Source: Paenibacillus shirakamiensis (GTDB lineage: Bacteria > Bacillota > Bacilli > Paenibacillales > Paenibacillaceae). From it: a stretch of 64,000 bases of DNA. A program made the translations under genes and the position numbers. The stretch spans positions 62,001-126,000 of the forward strand of contig NZ_JAGGLD010000007.1 in the NCBI RefSeq assembly GCF_017874255.1, given 5' to 3'. Shown piece after piece: positions 1 to 8,337 of the stretch (positions are counted from its first letter, which is position 1; each line of letters starts with the position of its first letter). The notes under the pieces were generated by a model. That model saw only the letters and a program-made list of their open reading frames with translations. It did no database searches and was not told the origin of the DNA.

Positions 1-1
1 A

Positions 2-739
2 CTGTTCATTGTTATTGCGTTCTCCTTTGTGATTAGTATGAACATTTGGATTATATTTGAGCACCGTACACGAGCTCGGCAAGAGACCAAGTTCGCCGCG
101 ATGGAGCAGTATCTACCGGTTATTGACGAACTCGTCTCGGAGGTTCAGGCAAGACAGCATGAATTCCATAATAAGCTGCTTGCGATTCATAGTATTGTCG
201 AGACTTCGGTCAGCCTCCCTGAGGCGCGATCCCTCATATCTACCTATACCAAAGATGTCATGATGCAGATCGAAATTCGCGAAATTTTACAAATGGATAA
301 TAAAGTTATTGGAGGATTTCTATATACAAAAATGAAGTTAGCGAAATTCAAAAAAATTAAATTAACTACCCACATTCACGCTGGCTTTATACCGATGATT
401 ACGGACGAACATCAAGTGTTGGAAATTTTGGGGATCTTGCTGGATAGCGCGATAGAATCTTCCTTTCCGCAGGATGAAATTGTTCTGACCGTTCAGCGGT
501 CAGATGAGCATTTATGGACAGAGATGACCGTCATGAACCCTCATGCCCATTGCTCTACCAACGAATTCATGCAGATGTTTGCCACGGGTTATACCACAAA
601 GAGAGATTCTAACGAGACCAGAGGATATGGACTCTATAATGTGAAGCAAATTGTAGTCCAGCATCAAGGTAAAATCATTACCCGGAATACCATGTTCCGT
701 GGAATTCCTTACATCTCCATAGGTGTGCTAATCCCATAA
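2..739 (+). CDS. Sensor histidine kinase, GHKL/AgrC-CitA type (5' end outside window)
   Basis: The frame is open from base 2, so the gene starts before the window. The visible part begins in a hydrophobic membrane segment, continues into a helical dimerisation region with HEFHNKLLAI as the likely phospho-acceptor His, and ends in an ATP-binding region. Its N-box reads LLDSAIESS, with Ser where GHKL kinases usually have Asn, and its G-box region reads GYTTK … RGYGLYNVK. The protein should sense an extracellular signal and phosphorylate a response regulator upstream of the window. An ABC transporter follows on the same strand after a hairpin, suggesting a sensor/transporter pair. The Ser in the N-box may weaken Mg-ATP binding. 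Confidence 0.8.
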   Translation: MFIVIAFSFVISMNIWIIFEHRTRARQETKFAAMEQYLPVIDELVSEVQARQHEFHNKLLAIHSIVETSVSLPEARSLISTYTKDVMMQIEIREILQMDNKVIGGFLYTKMKLAKFKKIKLTTHIHAGFIPMITDEHQVLEILGILLDSAIESSFPQDEIVLTVQRSDEHLWTEMTVMNPHAHCSTNEFMQMFATGYTTKRDSNETRGYGLYNVKQIVVQHQGKIITRNTMFRGIPYISIGVLIP

Positions 740-756
740 TATACGAGTATGAATAA

Positions 757-798
757 GGGTTGTACGGGAACGAAGCTACGTTCATTCCTGTACAACCC
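757..798 (+). terminator. Hairpin after the kinase gene
   Basis: GGGTTGTAC at 757 pairs with GTACAACCC ending at 798, with an inner GGAACG/CGTTC pairing. No T-run follows, so it may be a weak terminator or a processing or attenuation hairpin between the kinase and the transporter genes. Confidence 0.45.
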
Positions 799-904
799 TC
801 GTTCGTGCCCAATCTATTGTACCTACTGTAGGAGCAAGCTATAGTGTAGACACAACAGCGCTTTATTGACGAGTACGGCGGTGTAAGACTTAGGGAGGAT
901 GATT

Positions 905-1702
905 ATGAAAAATTTGCTTTTGCTTGAATGGACCAAATTAAAATGGCCTGTACTTGGCACACTTATAACCTTAACGCTTGCCGTCTCCATCCTAACTGGA
1001 ACCCTTTATCGTGACTACTCGCTGGAAAAGGATTTAGAAGCTTGGGAGATAGGCATCTCATTTATTGTATTTATATTTCCAATCATCGCTGTCATTCCGG
1101 TATGTTGGCTGATGTATTACGAGAGGAAGGACAAATTTCTATGGTACACCTTAACAAGGGTTAGTAAAGGGCAGTATATTTTAGCGAAGTGGATCGTCGT
1201 AGCCTCCAGTTCATTTGTCATCATGTTCGTAGCTATGAGTTTTGGTGTGATTACGGCATTATATATTAAGCCTGATATTATTCCGAAATTATATTTACTA
1301 GATTCCATAACTGGACAACCTATGCCTAGATCAGAGAAATATCATTTTATGGGCAGTTTTTTTGTTCACCATCCACTACGATATGGATTACTATTAAGTT
1401 TTTGGCAGGGGATCTTATCCGCCATCTTGGCCACATTAGGATTTGTGTTTTCCTTATATATCCGTAATATTTTTGTGATTCTGACCGGGCCGTTCATTTA
1501 TGTTATAGTAGAAAATTTTATTCTCAACACGCTTAATTTGAAACCCTATAGGATCTATATAAGTTTCAATCCTGATTCCTATAATGTAAAGAGATTTGGT
1601 ACTTTTCCGCTATTATGCGGCCCATTGTTGGCCTTATTATTCATTACATTTGTATATATATATTACCGGAAAATTAAAAAAGTAACGGTCTATCCGTCTT
1701 AG
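905..1702 (+). CDS. ABC-2-type membrane permease subunit (1 of 3)
   Basis: About 265 residues with six predicted hydrophobic segments (for example residues ~18-36, 60-82, 98-122, 165-190, 192-212 and 238-256). It is the first of three membrane proteins followed by one ATPase, so it probably forms part of an ABC exporter or peptide-resistance transporter. GGGAGG at 893-898 fits the ATG at 905 better than the ATG at 899, which sits against the Shine-Dalgarno. No specific family name is justified beyond ABC-2-like permease. The substrate is unknown; pairing with a GHKL kinase hints at a peptide signal or antimicrobial peptide, as inference only. Confidence 0.65.
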   Translation: MKNLLLLEWTKLKWPVLGTLITLTLAVSILTGTLYRDYSLEKDLEAWEIGISFIVFIFPIIAVIPVCWLMYYERKDKFLWYTLTRVSKGQYILAKWIVVASSSFVIMFVAMSFGVITALYIKPDIIPKLYLLDSITGQPMPRSEKYHFMGSFFVHHPLRYGLLLSFWQGILSAILATLGFVFSLYIRNIFVILTGPFIYVIVENFILNTLNLKPYRIYISFNPDSYNVKRFGTFPLLCGPLLALLFITFVYIYYRKIKKVTVYPS

Positions 1703-1715
1703 GAGGGATACCTAT

Positions 1716-2465
1716 ATGAAGGCTGTTTTTATACGAAACGTCCGCCGGTTCCTGTCAGGAAGATTAGTTTTTCTAGTCCTAGGGTGTGCCTTATTCACTC
1801 TTAATGAACGACAAGGGTTTCCCTTATCCTATGACAATTTTATACTTTCCATGATTTCCAACCACTACTATATCACTCCTTTCTTGACGATTATGTTCTT
1901 CTATATTCTCTATCACTATTTCGAAGATGACTTGGACTACGTTCTTATTCGCATGACATCGTATTCCCGTTATTTCGCAGTAAAAGCAGCAGCCTTATCA
2001 GTGAACATGACCCTATTCGTACTCATCCAGTTAGCAGTATTCCTTATTATAGGCATGGGATTGCCGAGAGGATCTACCATTCCCCCTTATGCGCCAGACT
2101 ATTTACTTCTTATAGGAACGTATTTCAGTTCACCCTGGCAGGCAATATGCATCACCGTAATCTATATGATTTTCGGACTTAGTATTCTAGCCACACTGTT
2201 CATGACACTACATCATTTTCTAGAAAAAAGGGCCGTCGCTGTTATTACCATCATGCTGTATATTCTCATGGTCTTTGCTATGAAATCCAAAATACAAGGA
2301 CTCACACGTATCCCATTTCTATTCATTAACAACTATATTATTTTTATGTATAACTTAAGTTATCCCTATGCTTTACTAGTGAGTCTGATCTCACTGAGCA
2401 TGATTGTGGCTGGTATTGTATTCTTCATTAATAATTACTGGCAGAAAAGGACTACATGGAAATGA
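1716..2465 (+). CDS. ABC-2-type membrane permease subunit (2 of 3)
   Basis: A 249-residue polytopic membrane protein with about six hydrophobic segments and basic N-terminal residues (KAVFIRNVRRFLSGR). AGGAGGG at 1701-1707 sets the start. It follows the previous permease by 13 bp and overlaps the next gene by 10 bp, so the genes are probably translationally coupled. With its neighbours it would form the membrane channel served by the ATPase at 3270. No signature residues point to a substrate. Confidence 0.65.
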   Translation: MKAVFIRNVRRFLSGRLVFLVLGCALFTLNERQGFPLSYDNFILSMISNHYYITPFLTIMFFYILYHYFEDDLDYVLIRMTSYSRYFAVKAAALSVNMTLFVLIQLAVFLIIGMGLPRGSTIPPYAPDYLLLIGTYFSSPWQAICITVIYMIFGLSILATLFMTLHHFLEKRAVAVITIMLYILMVFAMKSKIQGLTRIPFLFINNYIIFMYNLSYPYALLVSLISLSMIVAGIVFFINNYWQKRTTWK

Positions 2466-3247
2466 AGTGGATAAGCAAAGGAATTACACCCTATTACCTA
2501 GCGCAACTGTATTCCTCAATGAACCGACTCCTCATGATAGTATTTGTCCTTGCATTCACCCTATGGAACTTGGTAGAGATGCGTTCCATACCGGATAGCA
2601 CGGTAGAGGATGTCCTAATTCATACCTTTTGGGGACACGGGCATAGCTATGTTGAACCTCTTCCCTTTTTTGCGATGTTCATGAGTCATATTCTCCCGAT
2701 CTATATGCTTAGTACATTTCTCGAACATGAACAAGAAGGCTACAGCCTTATACTCACCGTCCGCTTACGCTCCAAGAGACGCTGGGCTTTATCTATACTC
2801 GGCACTAGCACTTTGTTTTTGATTAGTTATTCCCTTCTATTACCTACATGCAGCCTTTTCATCGCTATAATCGCTCGCATGCCTTTGGGAAAAAGCATAG
2901 AACATCCGAATACTCATCTAGGCACTACTGAACTAGTCCTATATATTACGGGCATGACGGTACTTGATCTCATGTTGCAGTTTTTCTTTCTGTTCGTTAT
3001 TTTTCTACTGTACCGTCAAGTGACTATCGGGTTTGTTGTCATTTTGCTCCTGTATGGCCTTTACCTACTTCCCTTCTCATGGGTCCAATACACGCCTGTG
3101 GGCATGTCTAGTCTGTCACAGCACTCCCTTTTTACTAATGGTAGTCAAGGACTCTCTGAGAACTTTATCCTGCTACTCCTTGCTGGATTAATAGCTCTCC
3201 TGTTGAGTTATATCCTGCTAGCTGGCTACAAAAAAAGATTCCAATAA
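2456..3247 (+). CDS. ABC-2-type membrane permease subunit (3 of 3)
   Basis: A 263-residue integral membrane protein with about six hydrophobic stretches. The start overlaps the end of the previous permease, and the ATPase gene starts 22 bp downstream. A second in-frame ATG lies two codons in. The three permeases are similar in size and topology, which suggests ancient duplication, although sequence similarity between them is low by eye. Function is inferred only from operon context. Confidence 0.65.
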   Translation: MEMKWISKGITPYYLAQLYSSMNRLLMIVFVLAFTLWNLVEMRSIPDSTVEDVLIHTFWGHGHSYVEPLPFFAMFMSHILPIYMLSTFLEHEQEGYSLILTVRLRSKRRWALSILGTSTLFLISYSLLLPTCSLFIAIIARMPLGKSIEHPNTHLGTTELVLYITGMTVLDLMLQFFFLFVIFLLYRQVTIGFVVILLLYGLYLLPFSWVQYTPVGMSSLSQHSLFTNGSQGLSENFILLLLAGLIALLLSYILLAGYKKRFQ

Positions 3248-3269
3248 AATCGAACGTGAGGTGTCAAGC

Positions 3270-3962
3270 ATGACAGAAATTAACGTTGCAGGTGTATCCA
3301 AATCTTTTCATGGCCTACCCGTCTTAACTAACATTCATCTGGAGATTGAAAAAGGAACCACGGTGGGCATTGTAGGAGCGAATGGGAGTGGCAAATCGGT
3401 GTTATTTAAAATCATCTGTGGATTTATAGCTCCCGATCAAGGCAGCATATATGTAAGGAACAAACAATTGGGGAAAGATATTGATTTCCCTGAACACATG
3501 GGTGTACTCATTGACTCACCAGCTTATATTAGCATTTATAGCGGATTCAAAAACCTAAAGTTTCTGGCTGACATTAAGCGCAATATCGGCACAGATGAAA
3601 TTAGAGAAGCCATGCGTATTGTGGGACTAGACCCTGACCTTAAGACAAGGGTGGCCGACTACTCCCTCGGCATGAAGCAGAAACTCGGCATTGCCCAAGC
3701 GATTATGGAAGGTCAGGATATTCTTATTTTGGACGAGCCATTTAACGCCTTAGATTATCAGACCTATAACGATATCAAGGAAATCATGCTTCGGCTCAAA
3801 GCAGAGAATAAAACCATGCTCCTCACAAGTCATAATTACGAGGATCTAGATTCTCTCTGTGATGTCCTATATATCATTCAGGGCGGCCATCTGGAACAAC
3901 TGACCGAGGAACTCAAACGGAAATACTTCCGAAGAGAATCTTCTTCAACCTCCCTCTACTAA
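3270..3962 (+). CDS. ABC transporter ATP-binding protein
   Basis: A cytoplasmic ATPase of about 230 residues that should drive the three preceding permeases. Walker A is GANGSGKS, the signature loop is degenerate (YSLGMKQK), Walker B with the catalytic Glu is ILILDEPFNALD, and the switch His is in LLTSHN. The length is normal for drug or antibiotic exporter ATPases of the CcmA/BcrA class. GTGAGGTG at 3256-3263 is correctly spaced for the ATG at 3270; a GTG at 3261 would lie inside the Shine-Dalgarno. Last gene of the plus-strand operon. Confidence 0.85.
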   Translation: MTEINVAGVSKSFHGLPVLTNIHLEIEKGTTVGIVGANGSGKSVLFKIICGFIAPDQGSIYVRNKQLGKDIDFPEHMGVLIDSPAYISIYSGFKNLKFLADIKRNIGTDEIREAMRIVGLDPDLKTRVADYSLGMKQKLGIAQAIMEGQDILILDEPFNALDYQTYNDIKEIMLRLKAENKTMLLTSHNYEDLDSLCDVLYIIQGGHLEQLTEELKRKYFRRESSSTSLY

Positions 3963-3991
3963 GGATCTAAGGAATATGGATCGTATTAGAC

Positions 3992-6100
3992 TCACCCTAT
4001 GTATTCAGCCATAATCAGCTCCATATTATAAGGAGTAATCCCGTTATCCAGAGAAAATACGGTGTCAGCCTGATCAGCGGTGACTAAGCCGCCCACTCCT
4101 CTTGCCTCAGCATGCAGTTTGAACAAATCATAGAGATTCGGTTTGCGTAAATCAGTCAACGCTTTGCCCATTAGAATCATACCTTTCTGATTCCCTTCTA
4201 CATTGTTGTAGTCATGTGGATTTCGGCTTAGCGCTAAATCTGTCCAAATTACCTTGCGCTGGACCAGATCCAGAATCATCGGTATTGCAATTTGCGTATC
4301 AGCAGTGACATCTATTTTGTTAGCTACTGCAAGCGGTTCGAATAGTTCACCAGAACCTGGTTCCTTACGCATACTCCATCCCATAAAGCATTCCGGCAAG
4401 TTACAATACGGTTGATTCGTGAAAGAATGAAGAGTAGCTACAACATAACGCCCACCATAATGGACAGTCGAGGGGATATGGAGATCAATAAATTCGCATG
4501 CCCCTTCTGGAGCCGTTACGATATCTCCACTATGGATAGCTTGGTACTTTGAGGATCGCAAATTTGTATAAGAAATGTGCTCCACATAGTTCCACTCCGC
4601 ATCATATATGACCGCGGACAGATCAATATCTACTCGGTCCGTCGATACACCTTGTACCATCCCCTCTTTCCACCAACTGAAAAAACGCACGGTATTGCCT
4701 TCCCGTAACTCGACTTGGCTCCCACGAACAATTGTATGCAAAGCTTTGCTTGCCGATCTCTGGGAGAAAGGTACATTATATTCCATCAATCGTTCATCCA
4801 AATATACTTTTCCCAGCGAAGGAAGCTTAGCGAAACGTTCTACAAGTACACGCTCACATGCTTGCACTACAGCTTGGCAGATCTCTATTTCGATCTTAGG
4901 AAGTATATTCGGAATAGCAAAGGCCTTAGCCACGTTTCCTTTTGGGAAGAATACTCGCAGTTCAGGCGGTGCATGGCGATGGTTAAAATGGCTGATCACC
5001 TGAAGTAATACAGGTGTCGACACTTGATCCGCAACTTCACCGAAAGCCTGCACTACATCCTTCGTTGGCTCGGTTGAACGCAATAGTTGATCTAATCGTC
5101 TTGCAAATTCACCAGGTCGCTCCTTAAGCAGATCGAGCAAAACCTCGAACTGACGATACCGAAAGGCCAGTTCAACGCTTCCGTTAAACGTCGAAAAAGG
5201 TTTTTTATTACGCAGTACATCAAACGCAACCTTACAGTTTGTGAACTTATGCTTATACTCCGATGGATGCAAAACTTCACCTAATCGTACCCAGCGATCC
5301 CGGTATTTCAGCATATCCTCTGTCATAGGATGACAGCGTTCGAGTAGACCAAGTAGCCATCTTCTCTCACTGCGCTTGAATTTGCGAAAACGCGTAGCCT
5401 GAGATAGACTAACATCGCCATCTGACCAAGCTACAGCCAGACGAAGCACATCAGTAGCCGTTCTCATATATCGTCCAACCATCTCTAGACTCGCCTTGTC
5501 GTGCTTCAATAATGCTGCGGCCACAAATCCTACATTCTCCTTGAAAGGGATCTCTAACGGAAGAATCTCTACTATGTCTTCGGGGTTTGCAGAGGCTATG
5601 GCCAAATCTATATCTTTTTTATCTGTGTCAGAGATCGATCCCTTAGATTGAATTAGTTGACGTATCATCGTGTAAAACTCCGCATTGCTTCCTAGATCAA
5701 TTACTTTTAGCTGAATATTATCTACAAATACAGGTCTATCTTTAACCTCATACGCCTGCATATCTAATGTAATATAATGGTATATCTCATTCAGATACAA
5801 GTCAGCATCATGCATCTGCATGACCTGATCTGGGAAATTAGGATACATCGGACAGTATGCCACATGTGCCCCTACCATGACCCTTAGATCATCAATTAAT
5901 TGATCATATAAGGATTCGAATTGCTCTACTGTTAATGATCGTAAAGCTTGCATTAGTGGATAGGAGAAGGTATAACCGAGATATTCTATATTTTTCATAG
6001 CTGTTGCCACATGAGACTGCGGAAGCTGAGCAGCAAACCCTTTATTCTCATCGACTATCAGTTTATTCGCTCTTCTTACATAGATAGAATTATTCGTCAT
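3992..6100 (-). CDS. Large cytoplasmic protein with C-terminal TerD-like domain
   Basis: About 702 residues with no signal peptide or membrane segment. The last ~250 residues resemble the TerD/CABP fold: a DIDLSAVIYDAEW stretch, then IHSGDIVTAPEGACEFIDL, then a GGRYVVATLHSF strand, which match the spacing of the TerD calcium-binding and strand motifs. The N-terminal ~450 residues are helical and not recognised. TerD-like proteins belong to tellurite and stress-response systems, but their biochemical role is unclear. The ATG at 6139 lies inside a structured repeat and lacks a ribosome site. The next ATG, at 6100, lies just after the repeat and is preferred, although it also has no clear Shine-Dalgarno. 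It stands alone, convergent with the ABC operon. Confidence 0.65.
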   Translation of the reverse strand: MTNNSIYVRRANKLIVDENKGFAAQLPQSHVATAMKNIEYLGYTFSYPLMQALRSLTVEQFESLYDQLIDDLRVMVGAHVAYCPMYPNFPDQVMQMHDADLYLNEIYHYITLDMQAYEVKDRPVFVDNIQLKVIDLGSNAEFYTMIRQLIQSKGSISDTDKKDIDLAIASANPEDIVEILPLEIPFKENVGFVAAALLKHDKASLEMVGRYMRTATDVLRLAVAWSDGDVSLSQATRFRKFKRSERRWLLGLLERCHPMTEDMLKYRDRWVRLGEVLHPSEYKHKFTNCKVAFDVLRNKKPFSTFNGSVELAFRYRQFEVLLDLLKERPGEFARRLDQLLRSTEPTKDVVQAFGEVADQVSTPVLLQVISHFNHRHAPPELRVFFPKGNVAKAFAIPNILPKIEIEICQAVVQACERVLVERFAKLPSLGKVYLDERLMEYNVPFSQRSASKALHTIVRGSQVELREGNTVRFFSWWKEGMVQGVSTDRVDIDLSAVIYDAEWNYVEHISYTNLRSSKYQAIHSGDIVTAPEGACEFIDLHIPSTVHYGGRYVVATLHSFTNQPYCNLPECFMGWSMRKEPGSGELFEPLAVANKIDVTADTQIAIPMILDLVQRKVIWTDLALSRNPHDYNNVEGNQKGMILMGKALTDLRKPNLYDLFKLHAEARGVGGLVTADQADTVFSLDNGITPYNMELIMAEYIG

Positions 6101-6108
6101 AAAAAGAG

Positions 6109-6260
6109 TCCAGGAAAGCCATAACCCTAATATCCTCATGAAAATCCGCTAGAAGGAAGGATTATGATAGCCTGGACACCTCCTCTCGTAAATGAGATGC
6201 ATCAGGAAAGCCGCGACCCTAAATCTAAGGGAGTGAGAAGGAAGGATCGCCATAGCCTGA
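6109..6260. repeat. Two tandem structured hairpin repeats (about 92-bp period)
   Basis: Unit 1 (6109-6176) and unit 2 (6202-6260) share an outer stem (minus strand CCAGG/CCTGG and TCAGG/CCTGA), an unpaired CTAT opposite GCTTT, a second stem that covaries (CATAA/TTATG in one; GCGA/TCGC in the other), and the conserved strip TCCTTCCTTCT. Compensating changes with fixed loops suggest a structured RNA or a multicopy palindromic repeat. On the minus strand it ends 9 bp before the preferred start of the TerD-like gene. It does not match a riboswitch I can recall. The rest of 6261-6445 shows no gene. Confidence 0.6.
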
Positions 6261-6445
6261 AGATCAACATTCAGAATCATTGATTCCGAATCTTTGATAT
6301 GCTCATCATCCCATACCTCACTGTAGCCAAACAGGGTGAAAGTATTACGATATCATTAATTGTCTGGAAAAGTACCCTCTTACCCATCTCCAAAACTGCA
6401 CAGAACCCTCCATATTTAACTAAACAAAATGATAGCTACCCCAAT

Positions 6446-6484
6446 AAAAAAGACTGCTCCCCAGCCCGTGGCCAGAAAACAGTC
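6446..6484 (-). terminator. Terminator of the haem-uptake operon
   Basis: On the minus strand GACTG … CAGTC (6484 to 6452) encloses a GGCC-rich inner pairing and is followed by six T residues. It lies about 50 bp after the stop of the DinB-like gene. Confidence 0.6.
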
Positions 6485-6533
6485 GCAACCTATCAATATT
6501 TTTCAGAGCTATTACACTCGATTACACTTAAAA

Positions 6534-6995
6534 TTATTCAACTCTCAGCGCATGCTTACGAATCAAAGAAATCTGTCCTGCATGTAGGCCTGAGTGGTAC
6601 ATCGTTCTACCTAAAGCTTCACGCGGAGTGGAAGGACCAATTGGGGAATCTACAGCTACATCCCAAGCCTGCTCTGGTAGATTGCGCATAGCATCCGTCA
6701 AGTGAGCATCGGAAGCAGCTGAGAAGGCAACTATCTCTTCGGCCGTGTATTCCGCTTCATTGTCCAATCCACCCTTGCCATTAGCAAGATACTCAATATG
6801 CTCAGGGACTGGGCTTCCAAAGAACCAGCTTGCGAACATATACTCCACTTCCGCATTATGCCGAATCATATGACCGATCGACGATGCGTCGGGAGCAAGG
6901 CGTAAACCTAAGTCTTCCTGCGGCAAGCCTTGAATCATCTTCTGATACCTTTCACGTATCGTACGCCATACAGGATGAATTTCTACGTAACTCAT
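6534..6995 (-). CDS. DinB/YfiT-superfamily protein
   Basis: A four-helix-bundle protein of 153 residues. The three metal-ligand positions of the DinB_2 fold are visible: His in IGHMIRHNAEVEY, and the C-terminal H-SGLHAGQI segment. Members are putative metal-dependent enzymes, including thiol transferases; the substrate here is unknown. AGGAG precedes the ATG. It is the last gene of an iron/haem operon, 12 bp after the HugZ-like gene, so it may share iron regulation. Gene order does not say whether it takes part in haem use. Confidence 0.75.
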   Translation of the reverse strand: MSYVEIHPVWRTIRERYQKMIQGLPQEDLGLRLAPDASSIGHMIRHNAEVEYMFASWFFGSPVPEHIEYLANGKGGLDNEAEYTAEEIVAFSAASDAHLTDAMRNLPEQAWDVAVDSPIGPSTPREALGRTMYHSGLHAGQISLIRKHALRVE

Positions 6996-7007
6996 ACCGT
7001 CACACTC

Positions 7008-7508
7008 CTATTTTGCATCTTTCTTATCCACGACAACATGTTCGAAGCGATCGCCGCTCAAATCAACGTCGAATGCTTGTCCGAATCCAATTACATAGCG
7101 CCCTTCAAGAGGGGTCAGTTCGAACAAGGAGAAGTCTAGGCCGCGAAGCATACCCATCATTTTATCTCCAAATGCTGAATCGAATGCCGCAAAAATCTCC
7201 TCGTGCCCTTCATTCCCTAGATTCTTAGTCGTACATACCCAACGTGCACGCTCTCTAGCAAAAATGTTCTGAGCCTCAGCTTCATCATTAATCAGCATGA
7301 CATGAACTTTAGGACCCGTCTCTACATAACGATAATGATCCGAAATACGGCTGATATAGATGTAAAGCTTATTGTTCAGGTGAACGTAAGGTGCATAGCT
7401 GACGAAAGGTACGCCATGCTCATCTTGGGAACTAATCACAAGGGATTTGCGGCTATCAATGAACGCTAAAAATTTTTGTTTTGTTTCTTCAATGTTCGGT
7501 TGTTTCAT
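7008..7508 (-). CDS. HugZ-family haem-utilisation protein (PNPOx-like split barrel)
   Basis: A 166-residue split-barrel protein. The N-terminal region (residues ~1-110) has the flavin-reductase-like pattern SLVISSQDEHGVPFVSYAPY … LYIYIS, and a MLRGLDFSLFELTPLEGRYVIGFGQAF-type C-terminal region is typical of HugZ/HutZ proteins. These bind haem and support iron release from it. The gene follows a FecCD-type transporter ATPase by 12 bp, so the operon probably imports haem and opens it in the cytoplasm. AGGAGG precedes the ATG. The C-terminal His region used for haem binding in HugZ is not obvious, so the catalytic claim rests on family and context. Confidence 0.78.
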   Translation of the reverse strand: MKQPNIEETKQKFLAFIDSRKSLVISSQDEHGVPFVSYAPYVHLNNKLYIYISRISDHYRYVETGPKVHVMLINDEAEAQNIFARERARWVCTTKNLGNEGHEEIFAAFDSAFGDKMMGMLRGLDFSLFELTPLEGRYVIGFGQAFDVDLSGDRFEHVVVDKKDAK

Positions 7509-7520
7509 AAGTAGGTCCTC

Positions 7521-8336
7521 CTAGTGTAAGGGAGCTAGCTCAGTACGAGTACTTGCAGCTTCCGTTTTTTTATTAATATAGATTCGCATGCTGTCATCCA
7601 CAGCATGATGTGTAATTTCTGCTTCCACGCCATATACATCTCGAATCAACTCCGGGGTTAATACATCCTTTGGACTTCCGGTCATCATGACCTGTCCGTC
7701 TCGTAGCACACAAATCCGATCGCTGTAGGCACTGGCTTGATTCAGATCATGTAAGACCATGACAACGGTAATGCCTAACTCTCGGTTAATGGAACGAACC
7801 AGTTCAAGCACTTCAAGCTGGTGAGCGATATCCAGATAGGTCGTTGGTTCGTCGAGCATTAAAATTTTCGGTCGTTGGGCTAGCGCCATAGCGATCCATG
7901 CTCGCTGAGCCTCGCCTCCCGATAATGATCCTACTAAGCGCTCGCGATACGTAGCAAGGCCGGTTCGATCTATGGCCCAGTCTACGACTTCTTTGTCGCT
8001 AGCATCTAGCCGTTCGTACCATTTTTTATGAGGTAATCTTCCATAAGACACAAGCTCTTCCACGGTCATATCCCCAGGTGTCTGATTAGACTGACATAAC
8101 ATACACAACAGTTGGGCCACTCTCTTATTACTCAGGGTTCCAATTTCCTGACCACCAATTCGGACACAACCTCGTTCGCACGGAATTAGACGAGACATGC
8201 TTTTAAGTAACGTGGACTTGCCTGAGCCGTTAGGGCCAATAATAGATACAATTTCGCCTTCTTGTACTTGCAGCGTAATGTTGTCAATAATCGTGCGTCC
8301 ATCATACTTGATGGCGACAGACTGTGCTTCGATCAT
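7521..8336 (-). CDS. Haem/iron-siderophore ABC transporter ATP-binding protein (FecE/HmuV-like)
   Basis: A 271-residue ATPase with Walker A GPNGSGKS, Q-loop, the canonical signature LSGGEAQR, Walker B ILMLDEPTTYLD and the H-loop VLHDLNQA. It powers the FecCD-type permease whose stop lies 1 bp upstream of this start. The C-terminal extension of about 40 residues after the H-loop is normal for BtuD/FhuC-like ATPases. Part of the Fur-box operon starting at 10368. Confidence 0.9.
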   Translation of the reverse strand: MIEAQSVAIKYDGRTIIDNITLQVQEGEIVSIIGPNGSGKSTLLKSMSRLIPCERGCVRIGGQEIGTLSNKRVAQLLCMLCQSNQTPGDMTVEELVSYGRLPHKKWYERLDASDKEVVDWAIDRTGLATYRERLVGSLSGGEAQRAWIAMALAQRPKILMLDEPTTYLDIAHQLEVLELVRSINRELGITVVMVLHDLNQASAYSDRICVLRDGQVMMTGSPKDVLTPELIRDVYGVEAEITHHAVDDSMRIYINKKTEAASTRTELAPLH

Positions 8337-8337
8337 G

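Noticed and set aside
6109..6260. Tandem glycine, c-di-GMP or guanidine riboswitch
   Set aside because: None of the conserved core sequences of those classes is present, so it is left as an unassigned structured repeat.
6299..6691. A 130-codon plus-strand frame
   Set aside because: Its second half is the antisense of the DinB-like gene and its first half covers the operon terminator; no start signal.
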